Shown here: positions 38,570 through 50,875 of the stretch, piece after piece | Layout of the letters: each line of letters opens with the position of its first letter | Numbering within the stretch: the first letter of the stretch is position 1 | Assembly: GCA_018401555.1 (NCBI GenBank) | Contig: JAGYKP010000099.1 | Location: 62,001 to 126,000 of the forward strand | Length of the DNA: 64,000 nucleotides | Direction: 5' to 3' | Source: Halomonas sp. | GTDB lineage: Bacteria; Pseudomonadota; Gammaproteobacteria; Pseudomonadales; Halomonadaceae | Translations under genes and position numbers: made by a program | Notes under the pieces: model-generated | Databases searched by the model: none | What the model saw: the letters and a program-made list of their open reading frames with translations, nothing else | What the model was told of the DNA's origin: nothing

Positions 38570-41500
38570 ATGCAGCACGTTGCGAATGACGAAGCCAGAC
38601 AGGATCTGCTCAAGCAGCTTCATGAGCGTCTGAACGCCAAGCTGGACGCCGCCAAGGCGGAGGCCGTCGGCGCCTTCGCCGACTACTTCTATGCCGCCGT
38701 GCCGCTGGATGACCTGGAGGATCGTCGCCTCGACGACGTCTATGGCGCCACCCTCTCGGTGTGGCACTTCCTGCAGCAGTTCGATCCTGCCGACCCCAAG
38801 GTGCGGGTCTTCAACCCGGACTTCGAGGAGCACGGCTGGCAGTCGCCCCACACCTTCGTGGCGGTGTTGCACGAGGATATGCCCTTCCTGGTCGACTCGG
38901 TGCGCATCGAGCTCAACCGGCGTGGCATCACCGTGCACGCCATTCACAATGCCGTGCTGGCCACCGAGCGCGGTCGCGACCATCGCCTGCAGCACGTGAC
39001 CTCGCCGAAGGATGCCGCCGCCCCTGCCCGGCGCGAATCGCTGATCGTCATCGAGATCGATCGCCACTCCGATGTCGAGATGCTGCAGGAGATGCAGGCC
39101 AGCCTCGAGGAGGTGCTGGTCGACGTGCGTACCGCGGTGGCCGACTTCGATCCCATGCGTACCAAGGTCGAGGAGGCCCTGGCGGAGTTGCGTGCCGGCT
39201 GCCCACCGCAGACCGATCCGGATGATCATGCCGAGGCGATCACCTTCCTGGAGTGGATGCTCCACGACAACTTCACCTTCCTGGGGTACGACGCCTATGC
39301 GGTGAAGGAGAAGGGCGGCAAGGAGACCCTCGACAAGGTCAAGGGCAGCGAGCTCGGGGTGTTCCGCCTCGACCAGCCCCGCTATCGGGAGCGCATCCGC
39401 ACCGAACTCGGCATCGAGGATGGCCATTACGTACTGGTGCCCGAGCTACTGAGCTTCTCCAAGAGTGCCCACCACGCCCGGGTTCACCGCCCCACCTATC
39501 CCGACTACATCTCCATCGACCGCTATGACGAGCGGGGGCAGCTGATCGGCGAGCATCGCTTCCTGGGGCTGTTTACTGCCACCGTCTACAACGAGTCGCC
39601 GCGCAACGTGCCGATCCTGCGCCGCAAGCTCAAATCGGTGATGGAGATCGCCGGCTTCAACCCCAAGGGGCACAACGGCAAGCAGCTGCTGCAGATCCTC
39701 GAGGTCTATCCCCGCGACGACTTCTTCCAGATCGATACCGAGGAGCTGGCGCAGACAGCGCTGGGTATTCTCAGCATCCGCGAGCGCCGCCGCGTGCGGC
39801 TCTTCGTGCGCGAGGATCGCCCGGGGCGCTTCTACTCCTGCCTGGCCTTCGTGCCACGGGACGTGTTCTCCACCGAGTTGCGCCTGCGCATCCAGGAGAT
39901 GCTCTGCGAGGAGCTCGATGCCACCTTCGGCGACTTCAATACCTACCTCTCGGAGTCGGTGCTGGCGCGCATCCAGTTCATCCTGCGCTTCAAGGACGAG
40001 CGCCCGGCCGAGTATGACATCAAGCGCCTCGAGGCCAAGCTGGCCAAGCTGGCACGCAACTGGCGCGATGACCTCCAGGCCGCCTGCATCGACGGCTTCG
40101 GCGAGGAGCAGGCCAACCGCCTGATGGATCGCTTCCGCGATGCCTTCCCGGCCAGCTACCGCGACGACTTCAGCGCCCGTACTGCGGTCTATGACCTGCA
40201 CCATATCGGTGAGCTTGACGACGGTGACGCGCTGTCGCTGTCGCTCTACCGGCTGGTGGAGGAGGAGGGCAGCGGGGTCAACCTCAAGCTCTTCCACCGC
40301 GATGCGCCGATCCCGCTCTCCGATGTGCTGCCGATGATGGAGAACCTGGGGCTCAGGGTGATCGGCGAGCGACCCTACGAGATCGACGCCACCGATGCCA
40401 GCTACTGGATCCATGACTTCAACCTCGAGCACCATACCAGCACCGAGGTCAATCTCCAGGAGATGCGTGAGCCCTTCATCGAGGCCTTCCAGCGCATCTG
40501 GGCCGGCGAGGCGGACAATGACGCCTTCAACCGGCTGATCATCGGCGCCAACCTCGACTGGCGCGAGGTGGCGATGCTGCGTGCCTACGCCCGCTACCTC
40601 AAGCAGATCCGCTTCGGGGTCTCCCAGGACTACATGGCCAACACCCTGGCCAGCTATCCGGAGATCACCCGCGAGCTGGTGACGCTGTTCGAGCTGCGCT
40701 TCGACCCCGCCGACCGCCCCGACGAGGGTGAGGTGGAGGCCTGCGTGGAGCGCATCCAGCGGCTGCTCGACGAGGTGGCCAGCCTCAACGACGACCAGTT
40801 GCTGCGTCGCTACATGGAGCTGATCCTGGCGACCCTGCGCACCAACTACTACCAGCGCCGCGAGGACGGTGGCGTCAAGGACTACATCGCCGTCAAGCTG
40901 GAGCCCTCGAAGGTCACCGGCATGCCCAAGCCGCGTCCGGCCTTCGAGATCTTCGTCTGCTCGCCGCGGGTGGAGGGCGTTCACCTGCGCGGGGGCAAGG
41001 TGGCCCGCGGCGGGCTGCGCTGGTCCGACCGCCTCGAGGACTTCCGTACCGAGGTGCTGGGCCTGGTCAAGGCCCAGCAGGTCAAGAACTCGGTGATCGT
41101 GCCGGTGGGCGCCAAGGGCGGCTTCTATCGCCAAGCGGCTGCCCCGACGGCGTCGACCGCGACGCCTGTCGCAGCAGGAGGGCATCGAGTGCTACAAGAC
41201 CTTCATCCGTGCGCTGCTCGATGTGACCGACAACCTCAAGGGGGGCGAGGTGGTGCCGCCGCGCAACGTGGTGCGCCACGACGACGATGACGCCTACCTG
41301 GTGGTGGCCGCCGACAAGGGCACCGCTACCTTCTCGGATATCGCCAACGAGATCTCCGCCGAGTATGACCACTGGCTGGGTGATGCCTTCGCCTCGGGTG
41401 GCGCCAACGGCTACGACCACAAGAAGATGGGGATCACCGCCACGGGGCGCCTGGGAGTCGGTCAAGCGCCACTTCCGCGGCTTGGGGGTGAACACCCAGG

Positions 41501-43416
41501 AGGATGAGTTCAGCGTGGTGGGCATCGGCGACATGGGCGGTGATGTCTTCGGCAACGGCATGCTGCTGTCGGACAAGATCCGGCTGGTGGGCGCCTTCAA
41601 CCACCTGCATATCTTCGTCGATCCCGAGCCAGACGCGGCGGCCACCTTCGCCGAGCGCAAGCGCCTGTTCGAGATGCCGCGCTCCAGCTGGGAGGATTTC
41701 GACAGCGCGCTGATCTCCGAGGGCGGCGGGGTGTTCAAGCGCAGCGCCAAGTCGATCCCCATCTCCAAACAGATGAAAGCGCGTTTCGGCATCCGCGAGG
41801 ACAGGCTCTCGCCCAACGAGCTGATCAGCGCCATGCTCAAGTCCGAAGTCGACCTGATCTGGAACGGTGGCATCGGCACCTACGTCAAGGGCAGCGACGA
41901 GACCGATGCCCAGGTGGGGGACAAGGCCAACGATGGCCTGCGCATCGACGGCCGCGAGCTCAACTGCAAGGTAGTGGGCGAGGGCGGCAACCTCGGCTTC
42001 ACCCAGCGTGGCCGCATGGAGGCCGCCGCCCGGGGCGTGCGCGTCAATACCGACTTCATCGACAACGCCGGCGGGGTGAACTGCTCCGACCATGAGGTCA
42101 ACATCAAGATCCTCATCGATGAGGTGGTCAAGCGTGGCGACATGACCGACAAGCAGCGCAACCAGCTGCTTGCCGAGATGACCGGTGAGGTCAGCGACCT
42201 GGTGCTGCTCGACAACTACCGCCAGACCCAGGCCCTGGATCTCGCCGAGCTGCTCTCGCAGCAGGGGGTCGGTCCCTTCCGGCGCTTCATCAGCGAGCTG
42301 GAGGCCGCCGGTCAGCTAGACCGCGAACTGGAGTTCCTGCCCGTGGACGAGGAGCTGCAGGAGCGTGCCGCCAACCAGCAGGGCATGCTGCTGCCGGAGC
42401 TGGCCATGCTGATCTCCTACGCCAAGAGCGTGCTCAAGGGTGACCTGATCGTCTCCGACGTTCCCGACGACCCGGTCATCGTGCGCTATGTGGAACGCAT
42501 CTTCCCGCGGGTGCTGGTGGAACGCTACCGCGACGAGATGTACGAGCATCGCCTCAAGCGTGAGATCGTTGCCACCCAGGTGGCCAACGACCTGGTCGAC
42601 CACATGGGCATCGTCTTCGTGCGCCGGCTGATCGACTCCACCGGGGCCGGCCGCGCCGAGATCGCCCGCGCCTACATCATTGCCCGCGAGGTGTTCGGGC
42701 TGAGCGAGGCTCTGGTCGCAGATCGAGGCGCTGGACAACCGGGTGCCGAGCCGCGTGCAGTACTCGATGATGCTCGACCTGATGCGGATGATCCGCCGTG
42801 CCACGCGCTGGTTCCTGCGCGGTCGCGTCGGCCTCGATACCCGCGAGTGCATCGATTACTTCGCCCCGCGCCTGGCGGCGATCCGCAGGGTATCGGCGAG
42901 CGGCTGCAGCGGCGAGGCGCGAGGCCTGGGAGGCCCGCCGTCGTGACGAGCTGGTGGAAGCCGGGTGCCCGAGGCCCTGGCGGCCAGCGTGGCGGCCGCC
43001 GGAGCCTCTATGCCGGACTGGGTATCATCCAGGCCGCACGCCAGGCCGATGTGGCGCCGGAGCAGGTGGCTGAGGTGTTCTACGAGATCGGCAGTCGCCT
43101 GGAGCTGCCGTGGATGATTCGCCAGATCACCGATCTGCAGGTGCGCGACAGCTGGCAGGCCCAGGCCCGCGAGACCTTCCGTGACGACATCGATCGTCAG
43201 CAGCTGGCGTTGACGGTCAGCGTGCTGCAGATGGAAGCGGGGCCCGACGACGCCGTGGCCGGTGTCGCCGAGTGGCTCGAGCGGCATGATGCCATGCATG
43301 CACGCTGGCGCCGTCTGCTCCGAGCAGGTGGGCAGCGGCGGCCCGGGGTGGCTTCCCGCTCTTCGCCGTGGCGGTTCGCGAGCTGGTCGACCTGGCCGAG
43401 CAGCCGCGACCTCTGA
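38570..43416 (+). CDS. gdhB: NAD-specific glutamate dehydrogenase, 180-kDa class
   Basis: About 1,615 codons, the large-subunit class known from Streptomyces and Pseudomonas; it deaminates glutamate to 2-oxoglutarate. The N-terminal regulatory part ([20 protein letters not shown]) leads to the catalytic core, with the substrate lysine in GAKGGF and the NAD fold [14 protein letters not shown]. At least five slips: near 41133, 41450, 42718, 42890 and 43320. Each is followed by family sequence in another frame ([35 protein letters not shown]). The exact 3' end is uncertain because of a slip close to it: stops at 43416 or about 43472 are possible. An AGGTG site precedes the ATG. Confidence 0.93.
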
Positions 43417-43521
43417 GCCTTTCCATTCACCACCAACGGGACCCGCCCGTCCAGGCACGGATTCCTCGTTCGTGGCGATAGAAACTGCGGGTGGTACGCG
43501 GGTTCGAGCCGGGCAGGCAGC

Positions 43522-44877
43522 TCACAGCAGGAAGTAGGTGGCCAGGCCCAGGAAGGACATGAAGCCCACCACGTCGGTGACGGTGGTGAGGATCACCGAG
43601 CCCGACAGTGCCGGGTCGATCCCCGCCCGCTTGAGCAGCAGCGGAATGACGATGCCGGCGATGCCTGCCGCCAGCATGTTGATCACCAGGGCGGCGGCGA
43701 TGATGACGCGCGATGGCGGTGCTGCCTGAACCACAGCAGCGCGAGCACGGCCGCCACCAGCGGCCCACAGCACGCCGTTGAGGATGGCGATGCCGACCTC
43801 CTTGCGCAGCAGCCAGGCGCTGTTGGTGCTGCTGATCTGACCCAGCGCCAGGCCGCGGATGGCCAGGGTCAGGGTCTGGCTGCCGGCGATGCCACCCATG
43901 CTGGCAACGATGGGCATCAGCACCGCCAGGGCGACGATCTGGTCAAGGGCATCCTCGAAGCGGCCGATCACCCAGGCGGCCAGGAAGGCGGTGATCAGGT
44001 TGATACCCAGCCACACGGCGCGACGCTTGGCGCTGGGCAGCACCGGGGCGAACAGGTCCTCCTCCTCGTCGAGGCCTGCCATGTTCATCAGCGCCTGCTC
44101 GGAGTCCTCGCGGATGACGTCGACGATATCATCGATGACGATACGCCCGAGCAGCAGGCCCGACTCGTCCACCACCGGCGCCGAGACCAGGTCGTGGGTC
44201 TGGAACAGGGTGGCCACGTCGCGGGACTTCATGTCGACGCGGATGCTGTCCACCTCGTGATCCATCAGGTCGGCCACCGCCATCTCCGGGGGGTGGCTGA
44301 TCAGCCGTGCCACCGGCAGGGTGCCCTGGAAGAGGCCATCGCGGTCGACCACCATCAGCAGGTGCGTGTTGTCCGGGATCGACTCCTTCCAGCGCAGGAA
44401 GCGGCACACCGTCTCCAGGCTGACATCGCTGCGCACCGTGATGGTATCGGTGCGCATGAGTCGGCCGGCACTGTCCTCCTCGAAGGAGAGGGTCTCCTCC
44501 AGGCGCTCGCGCTGCAGGGCGTCCATGGAGCGCAGCATGTCCTCGGCCACCTGCTGCGGCAGGTCCTCGAAGATCTCCGCCAGGTCGGCGGTATCCATGC
44601 CGGTGGCGGCGGCCACGATCTCCTCGTGGTCCATGTCATCGAGCAGGGTGCTGCGCACCTCGTCATGCACATGCAGCAGCACCTCGCCGTCGACCTCGCC
44701 CGGTACCCGCTGCCACAGCCGGATACGCGCGGCGGGAGGCAGCGATTCCAGCAACAGGGCGATCTCGGCCGGCTCCAGGTCGTCCAGCACGGCATCGACG
44801 GCTTCGAGATGCTCATCTCCCAGCGCACGGTGTATGCGCGACAGGCGGTCCTCGAGGGTTTCGGTGGTCTCGGCCAT
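43522..44877 (-). CDS. mgtE: Magnesium transporter MgtE
   Basis: About 450 residues. Cytoplasmic N domain (LLLESLPPAARIRLWQRV), two CBS domains that sense Mg2+ (MRTDTITVRSDVSLETVCR; LMDHEVDSIRVDMKSRDVA), the linker helix, and five membrane helices with the pore motif MPIVASMGGIAGSQTLTLAI. A compensating indel pair near 43768 and 43715 scrambles one helix; the restored frame reads LVAAVLALLWF. Start at 44877 because a GGGAG lies six bases before it; a nearer ATG at 44883 is too close to that site. Divergent from pyrD. Confidence 0.94.
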   Translation of the reverse strand: MAETTETLEDRLSRIHRALGDEHLEAVDAVLDDLEPAEIALLLESLPPAARIRLWQRVPGEVDGEVLLHVHDEVRSTLLDDMDHEEIVAAATGMDTADLAEIFEDLPQQVAEDMLRSMDALQRERLEETLSFEEDSAGRLMRTDTITVRSDVSLETVCRFLRWKESIPDNTHLLMVVDRDGLFQGTLPVARLISHPPEMAVADLMDHEVDSIRVDMKSRDVATLFQTHDLVSAPVVDESGLLLGRIVIDDIVDVIREDSEQALMNMAGLDEEEDLFAPVLPSAKRRAVWLGINLITAFLAAWVIGRFEDALDQIVALAVLMPIVASMGGIAGSQTLTLAIRGLALGQISSTNSAWLLRKEVGIAILNGVLWAAGGGRARAAVVQAAPPSRVIIAAALVINMLAAGIAGIVIPLLLKRAGIDPALSGSVILTTVTDVVGFMSFLGLATYFLL

Positions 44878-44948
44878 ATGCATCTCCCTGGCTCCGCGGG
44901 GTGTGCCCGGTGCGCCACACCCCGGTGTATCTTGGTTGGCTACAGTAG

Positions 44949-46067
<1,119 letters not shown>

Positions 46068-46090
46068 GCCGCAACGTACCCACGCAAAAA

Positions 46091-46110
46091 GCCCGCGGCT
46101 TGCCGCGGGC
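46091..46110 (-). terminator. Intrinsic terminator of rmf
   Basis: Perfect 8-bp stem (gcccgcgg / ccgcgggc) with loop cttg. On the minus strand it is followed by TTTTT, 41 bp beyond the rmf stop. It also lies just after the convergent pyrD stop. Confidence 0.8.
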
Positions 46111-46150
46111 TTGAGGAAGCGTGAACCTCGGTAGGTTCGGGTGAGCGGGT

Positions 46151-46357
46151 TCACACCACCATGGGGTTCTTGTGGATGCCGGAGACACCGGTCATGCCGG
46201 CCCAATGATCCCCACGACCTTCACGCCAACCGCTCATCCAGTATTCGCGAAGATTGACGTCCTGGCTGGGACAGTCATCGCGGGAGCGACCTGAGACACC
46301 TGCCTTGTAGCCATGCGTATAGGCACGCTGGAAGCGATCACGTTTCTGTCGTTTCAT
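46151..46357 (-). CDS. rmf: Ribosome modulation factor
   Basis: Intact, 68 residues, strongly basic. MKRQKRDRFQRAYTHGYKAG and the block REYWMSGWREGRGDHW match RMF, which dimerises 70S ribosomes into inactive 100S particles in stationary phase. E. coli RMF has 55 residues; the extra tail (GMTGVSGIHKNPMVV) extends the C-terminus. AGAGGT precedes the ATG. In E. coli rmf is controlled by ppGpp and cAMP; no such site was recognised here. Confidence 0.93.
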   Translation of the reverse strand: MKRQKRDRFQRAYTHGYKAGVSGRSRDDCPSQDVNLREYWMSGWREGRGDHWAGMTGVSGIHKNPMVV

Positions 46358-46603
46358 TGGACTACCTCTTGATAAGGTATCTGACTGGCCTCGAGACTAT
46401 TGACGCGGCCCGAGCCGTAACATGTCACCGGCCCAGAATCTGGAAAGGGCAGGCCCGGTGACAGGAAACGCATGCGTGTTCTCAGTAGCTACTGCCCTAT
46501 TGATAGCCCATCCCGATCCGGGTTGTCGACCACCGATTTGTAACAGCTCGTTCACCTGCCTGACATGGCACACATTTATCCTTCTGCCTCGCGGTGATTG
46601 CCG

Positions 46604-48806
46604 ATGAATCCGACTCCATCCACATCCTCCCTTGAGCTATTGGTGACCTGCCCCCGCGGCCTCGAGGAGCTGTTGGCCGAGGAGCTGGCCGCCCTTGGCG
46701 CCGCTCCCGGCAAGAGCACCGTGGGGGCGGTGAACGCCCGTGCCGACCTGGCCACGGCCTACCGGCTCTGCCTTTGGTCGCGCCTGGCCAACCGGGTCAT
46801 CCTGTGCCTGGTCCGCGAGGAGGGCGTGAGCACCCCCGGCCAGCTGCGCGAGGCGGTGGCCGCGGTGCCCTGGGAGCAGCACCTGCCGCTCGGTGCCAGC
46901 CTGGCGGTGGACTTCCACGGCCGCAGCGAGGAGATCCGCCACACCCGCTTCGGTGCCCAGACGGTCAAGGATGGCGTGGTCGATCGCCTGCAGGCCCGGG
47001 AGTTGCCGCGCCCCTCGGTGGATCTCAAGCAGCCGGACCTGCGTCTCTACGCCAATCTCCATCGTGGTCGCCTGGTGGTGGGTATCGACCTCTCCGGCGA
47101 GAGCCTGCACCGTCGTGGCTATCGTCGCGATGTGGGACACGCGCCGCTCAAGGAGAACCTGGCCGCGGCCCTGCTGGTGCGTGCCGGCTGGCCCGAGCTG
47201 GCCCGCCAGGGAGCGCCGCTGGTGGACCCGCTGTGCGGTGCCGGGACCCTGCTGATCGAGGCGGCACTGATGGCCGCCGACATGGCCCCCAACCTGACCC
47301 GGGAGCGCTTCGGCTTCCACGGCTGGGCGGGGCACGACGAGGCGGCCTGGCGAGAGCTCCGGCGCGAGGCCGAGGCGCGGGCCAGCATCGGTCGCAAGCG
47401 CTGCCGTTCGCGGCTCTACGGTTTCGACCAGAGTCCGGCGGCGCTCTCCGCGGCCAAGGCCAATGCCATGCGTGCCGGCATCCCGGCGCTGATCGAGCTT
47501 CAGGGCGCGGGGCTCGCCGAGCTGACCCGCCCGCAAGGGCTCGAGGAGGCGCCGGCGGGCCTGGTGATCACCAATCCGCCCTACGGCGAGCGCCTCGGCG
47601 AACTGCCGGAGCTGGTGACCCTCTACGCCCGGCTGGGTGAGCGGGTGCGCGCCGCCTTCCCCGGCTGGCGCCTGGCGGTATTCACCGGCAACCCCGACCT
47701 GGGCCATCGCATCGGCCTGCGTGCCCACAAGCAGTATGCGCTGCGCAACGGCCCGCTGGAGACGAAGCTGCTGCTGATGTCGGTACCCGAGCGGGAGGAC
47801 GAGGAGACGGTCGCACCGCCGTCACGCTCGGAGGGGGCGCAGATGTTCGCCAACCGGTTGGAGAAGAACCGCAAGCGGCTCAGGAAGTGGCTGAAGAAGA
47901 GCGGCGAGAGCTGCTACCGCCTCTACGATGCGGATATGCCGGAGTATGCGCTGGCGGTGGATGTCTACGCTGGCTGGGTGCATGTGCAGGAGTATGCGGC
48001 GCCGAAGTCGGTGGATGCCGGCCAGGCCCAGAAGCGGCTCTTCGAGGCGCTGGCGGTGATCCCCGAGGTGCTCGAGGTGGACCCCGCGCGGGTCGTGGTC
48101 AAGCGACGCCAGCGCCAGAGCGGACGGGACCAGTACCAGAAGCAGGCCGCCACCGGCGAGCGCTTCGAGGTGCACGAGGGGCCGGCCAGGCTGTGGGTCA
48201 ACCTGCGCGACTACCTGGATACCGGGCTCTTCCTCGACCATCGCCCGGTGCGACGGATGCTCGGCGAGATGGCCGCCGGCAAGCGCTTCCTCAACCTGTT
48301 CTGTTACACCGGGGCGGCCACCGTGCAGGCGGCCCTGGGCAGCGGCAGCGCGGGTGGTGCGGTGGAGAGCGTCAGCGTCGACCTCTCCAACACCTACCTG
48401 CAGTGGGCACGCGACAACTTCGCGCTTCAACCGCCTCGATCCGGGACGACATCGGGTGGTGCGTGACGACTGCCTGCGCTGGCTGGAGAGTGCCCGGGCC
48501 GAGTTCGACCTGATCTTCATGGACCCGCCGACCTTCTCCAACTCGAAGAAGATGGAGGATACCCTGGATATCCAGCGCGACCACGGCCGGCTGGTGCGTC
48601 TGGCCATGGCACGCCTGGCGCCCGGGGGAACCCTGGTGTTCTCCAATAACCAGCGTCGCTTCACGCTGGACGCCGACCTGGCGGAACACTATGCGGTGGA
48701 GGATATCTCGGCGAAGACTTTCGACCCGGACTTCCAGCGCAACCCCGACCTGCACCATGTGTTCCTGATCCGCCATCGGGAATCACGGAAAGGGGGAGAC
48801 GCATGA
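46604..48806 (+). CDS. rlmL: Bifunctional 23S rRNA (guanine2069-N7)/(guanine2445-N2)-methyltransferase
   Basis: A fused RlmKL of about 734 codons. The N half has a THUMP domain and the m2G methyltransferase (VDPLCGAGTLLIEAALMA, TNPPYGERLGE). The C half is the m7G methyltransferase (RFLNLFCYTGAATVQAALG, IFMDPPTFSNSKKM). A slip near 48425 interrupts the C half (ARDNFAL, then FNRLDPGRHRVVRDDCL). Start ATG at 46604, with GGTGA before it; a TTG at 46598 is an alternative. The stop overlaps the next gene as ATGA. Confidence 0.94.
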
Positions 48807-49156
48807 TTCAGTTGACCCTCACACCACCCCTCTCGGCTGCCACCTCTGCACCCAGCTGGAGGCCAGGTTGCTGGCACGGCTGTGCGCACGAGCCGCTGAC
48901 CCTGGAGCGGGTCGAGATCAGCGAGGACGAGGGCCTGATGGCGCGCTACGGGGTGCGTATCCCGGTGCTGGTGGATGCCTCGGGCAGCGAACTCGACCGC
49001 GGCTTCGAGCCGGCGCGCCTGGCGGCCTGGCTGGGCGAGCGGGGCTGGCGGGATGATGATGCCTGGGAGAGGCTATGCCGCCAGCTGGAGGGCGATGACG
49101 AACCGCGAGTGGTGCGCGGCGCACAGTGGCACGGTGGCCGGCGCTATCTGGGGTAA
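48803..49156 (+). CDS. Glutaredoxin-like (DUF836) thioredoxin-fold protein
   Basis: About 117 codons. After allowing for two small slips in the first 100 bases, the start reads MIQLTL, then HTSGCHLCTQLEARL, carrying the CxxC redox motif of the fold; it continues LERVEISEDEGLMARYGVRIPVLV with the cis-proline of the thioredoxin fold (IPVLV). Substrates are unknown. The ATG overlaps the rlmL stop, so it is translationally coupled, a frequent arrangement of this family. The CxxC is readable only in the corrected frame, so a redox role depends on the slips being errors. Confidence 0.75.
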   Translation: MIQLTLTPPLSAATSAPSWRPGCWHGCAHEPLTLERVEISEDEGLMARYGVRIPVLVDASGSELDRGFEPARLAAWLGERGWRDDDAWERLCRQLEGDDEPRVVRGAQWHGGRRYLG

Positions 49157-49176
49157 CCCCGGGCCTCGCGCGTCGC

Positions 49177-49455
49177 CTACGTCTCGAGCAGCGAAAGCTG
49201 GCTGACTGCCTCGCGACCCTCGGGGCTGTGGTCCTCCACCTCCAGCACCTTGCGAAAGCCGCGGGAGGTCTGGATGGTGGCCTCGTCGGCCAGCCACATC
49301 ATCGCCTGGTCGCGTTCGTCGGCCAGCTGGTGCTTGAGACCGCCGAACTGGGTGCCGATCTGGCCCCAGGCGCGGCTGAATATCCAGTCGCCGAACATGT
49401 CCTGATGGATGTGCACCAGCACATAGTCATGGTCGGTTTCCCAGCGAATGATCAT
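49177..49455 (-). CDS. Small WGR-domain-like protein, 92 residues
   Basis: Intact. The core DWIFSRAWGQIGTQFGGLKHQ has the shape of the WGR fold (W-x-x-W-G-R-I-G) with Gln in place of Arg, followed by a helix with DQAMMWLADEA and the GF seen late in WGR domains. WGR domains occur in PARP and MolR-like proteins and often bind nucleic acid; nothing here proves that. A GGAG site precedes the ATG. The gene is convergent with the DUF836 gene and divergent from pdxB. Confidence 0.65.
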   Translation of the reverse strand: MIIRWETDHDYVLVHIHQDMFGDWIFSRAWGQIGTQFGGLKHQLADERDQAMMWLADEATIQTSRGFRKVLEVEDHSPEGREAVSQLSLLET

Positions 49456-49547
49456 GGAGACTCCCGCGTGCTGCTGTGTGCCGGCCTGGGCGGCGAAGTG
49501 GTAAGCTGGCGCCTATTGTAATGGCTTGCTGGGGGCGAACAACGTTC

Positions 49548-50720
49548 ATGAAGATCCTCGTCGACGCCAACGTGCCTGCCGCCGATGCCTGCTTCGGGGT
49601 GCTGGGGGAGGTGGTTCGCCGCCCGGGACGCGAGATCGCCCCCGGTGACCTGCGCGATGCCGATGCCCTGGTGGTGCGTTCGATCACCCGGGTCGATGCG
49701 GCGCTGCTCGCCGAGGCCCGGCGTCTGCGCTTCGTGGGCACCTGCACCATCGGCACCGACCATGTCGATACCCGGCTGCTGGCCGAGCGCGGCATCGCCT
49801 TCGCCAGCGCCCCGGGCTGCAACGCCGAGGCGGTGGTCGACTATGTGCTGGTGAGCCTGCTGACCCTGGCCGAGCGCCAGGGCTGGCGGCTCGCCGAGCG
49901 GCGCGTGGGGGTGGTTGGCGCCGGCAACGTGGGCGGGCGGCTGCTGCATCGCCTCTCGGCCATGGGCATCGACTGCCTGGCCTGCGACCCGCCCAGGGTA
50001 GAGGCGGAAGGTCACGCCACGCCCGGCAGCGGGGCGCCCGCCGACTTCGTGGACCTGGATACCCTGATCGACGAGTGCGACGTGCTCTGTCTGCACACCC
50101 CGCTGGTGCGCGAGGGCCCCCATGCCACCCATCACCTGCTCGACGCCGAGCGCATCGCCGCCCTGGCGCCCGGGACGGTGCTGCTCAATGCCGGGCGCGG
50201 GGACTGCCTCGATGGCCAGGCGCTGCGTGCGCGCCTGGCGGGGCAGGGCGATATCTCCGCGGTGCTCGACGTCTGGGAGGGTGAGCCCGGCATCGACGCG
50301 GCGCTGCGTGACCTGGTCGAGCTCGCCACCCCGCATATCGCCGGCTACAGCCTCGATGGCAAGCTGCGCGGCACCCACCAGGTCACCCGAGCGCTATGCC
50401 GGGCGTTCGGCCTGCCGTGCCGCGTCACCCTCGACGAGCTGCTGCCGGCGCCGCCGCCTGCCCGGCTCGAGCTTGGCCCGGGGCTCTCCGCCGAGGAGGC
50501 GGCGTCCCTGGCCATGCGCGCCGTCTCATGACCCGCGCCGCGACCACGATGCCCTGCGCCGCGAGGGCCGCCGCCAGGGCATGGCCGCCGGCTTCGATGC
50601 CTGCCGGGCGGCCTATCCGCTGCGCCGGGAGTTCGCGACCCTCGAGGTAGCGCTGCCGGAGGCGGAGGGCGAGACGGAGAGATGGCTTGCGGGGCCGGGT
50701 TTCGGGTCGCCACGCCCTGA
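49548..50720 (+). CDS. pdxB: Erythronate-4-phosphate dehydrogenase
   Basis: Second step of pyridoxal phosphate synthesis from erythrose 4-phosphate. MKILVDANVPAADACFGVLG opens the protein; the Rossmann motif VGVVGAGNVGGRLLHRL, the catalytic arginine region LVVRSITRVD, and HTPLVREGPHATHHLL are present. In the given sequence the frame ends at 50531, but PdxB has about 380 residues, and the expected C-terminal dimerisation domain (MAAGFDACRAAYPLRREFAT) continues in another frame, ending GFRVATP at 50720. Two slips (about 50525 and 50698) explain this. Confidence 0.92.
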
Positions 50721-50738
50721 GCGCGATGGAGAGGTGAA

Positions 50739-50774
50739 ACGCAGCGGGCCCGCCAATCGGCGGGCCCGCTGCGT
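50739..50774. terminator. Bidirectional terminator between pdxB and htpX
   Basis: A perfect 16-bp stem (acgcagcgggcccgcc and its complement) with loop aatc. No strong T tract on either side, but the stem is very stable. Confidence 0.75.
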
Positions 50775-50794
50775 ATCGCTCACGAGGTCAGTGG

Positions 50795-50832
50795 TACTCG
50801 CGGTAGGCGACTTCCTTCGGCGCCCGGATGCG
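50795..50832 (-). repeat. Diverged duplicate of the htpX 3' end
   Basis: A 38-bp segment matching htpX positions 50877-50914 at 32 of 38 bases, without gaps and offset by 82 bp. On the minus strand it encodes RIRAPKEVAYRE followed by YH and a stop, against [12 protein letters not shown] and a stop in htpX. It lies between htpX and the shared terminator. Confidence 0.75.
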
Positions 50833-50875
50833 GCCGTACAGAGAGCAGCGGCGGTAGGCCCGCCGCGGATCGTCG

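Noticed and set aside
39446..41185. 579-codon minus-strand ORF opposite gdhB
   Set aside because: Shadow of gdhB; composition is His/Gly/Gln-rich in the way reverse frames of high-GC genes are.
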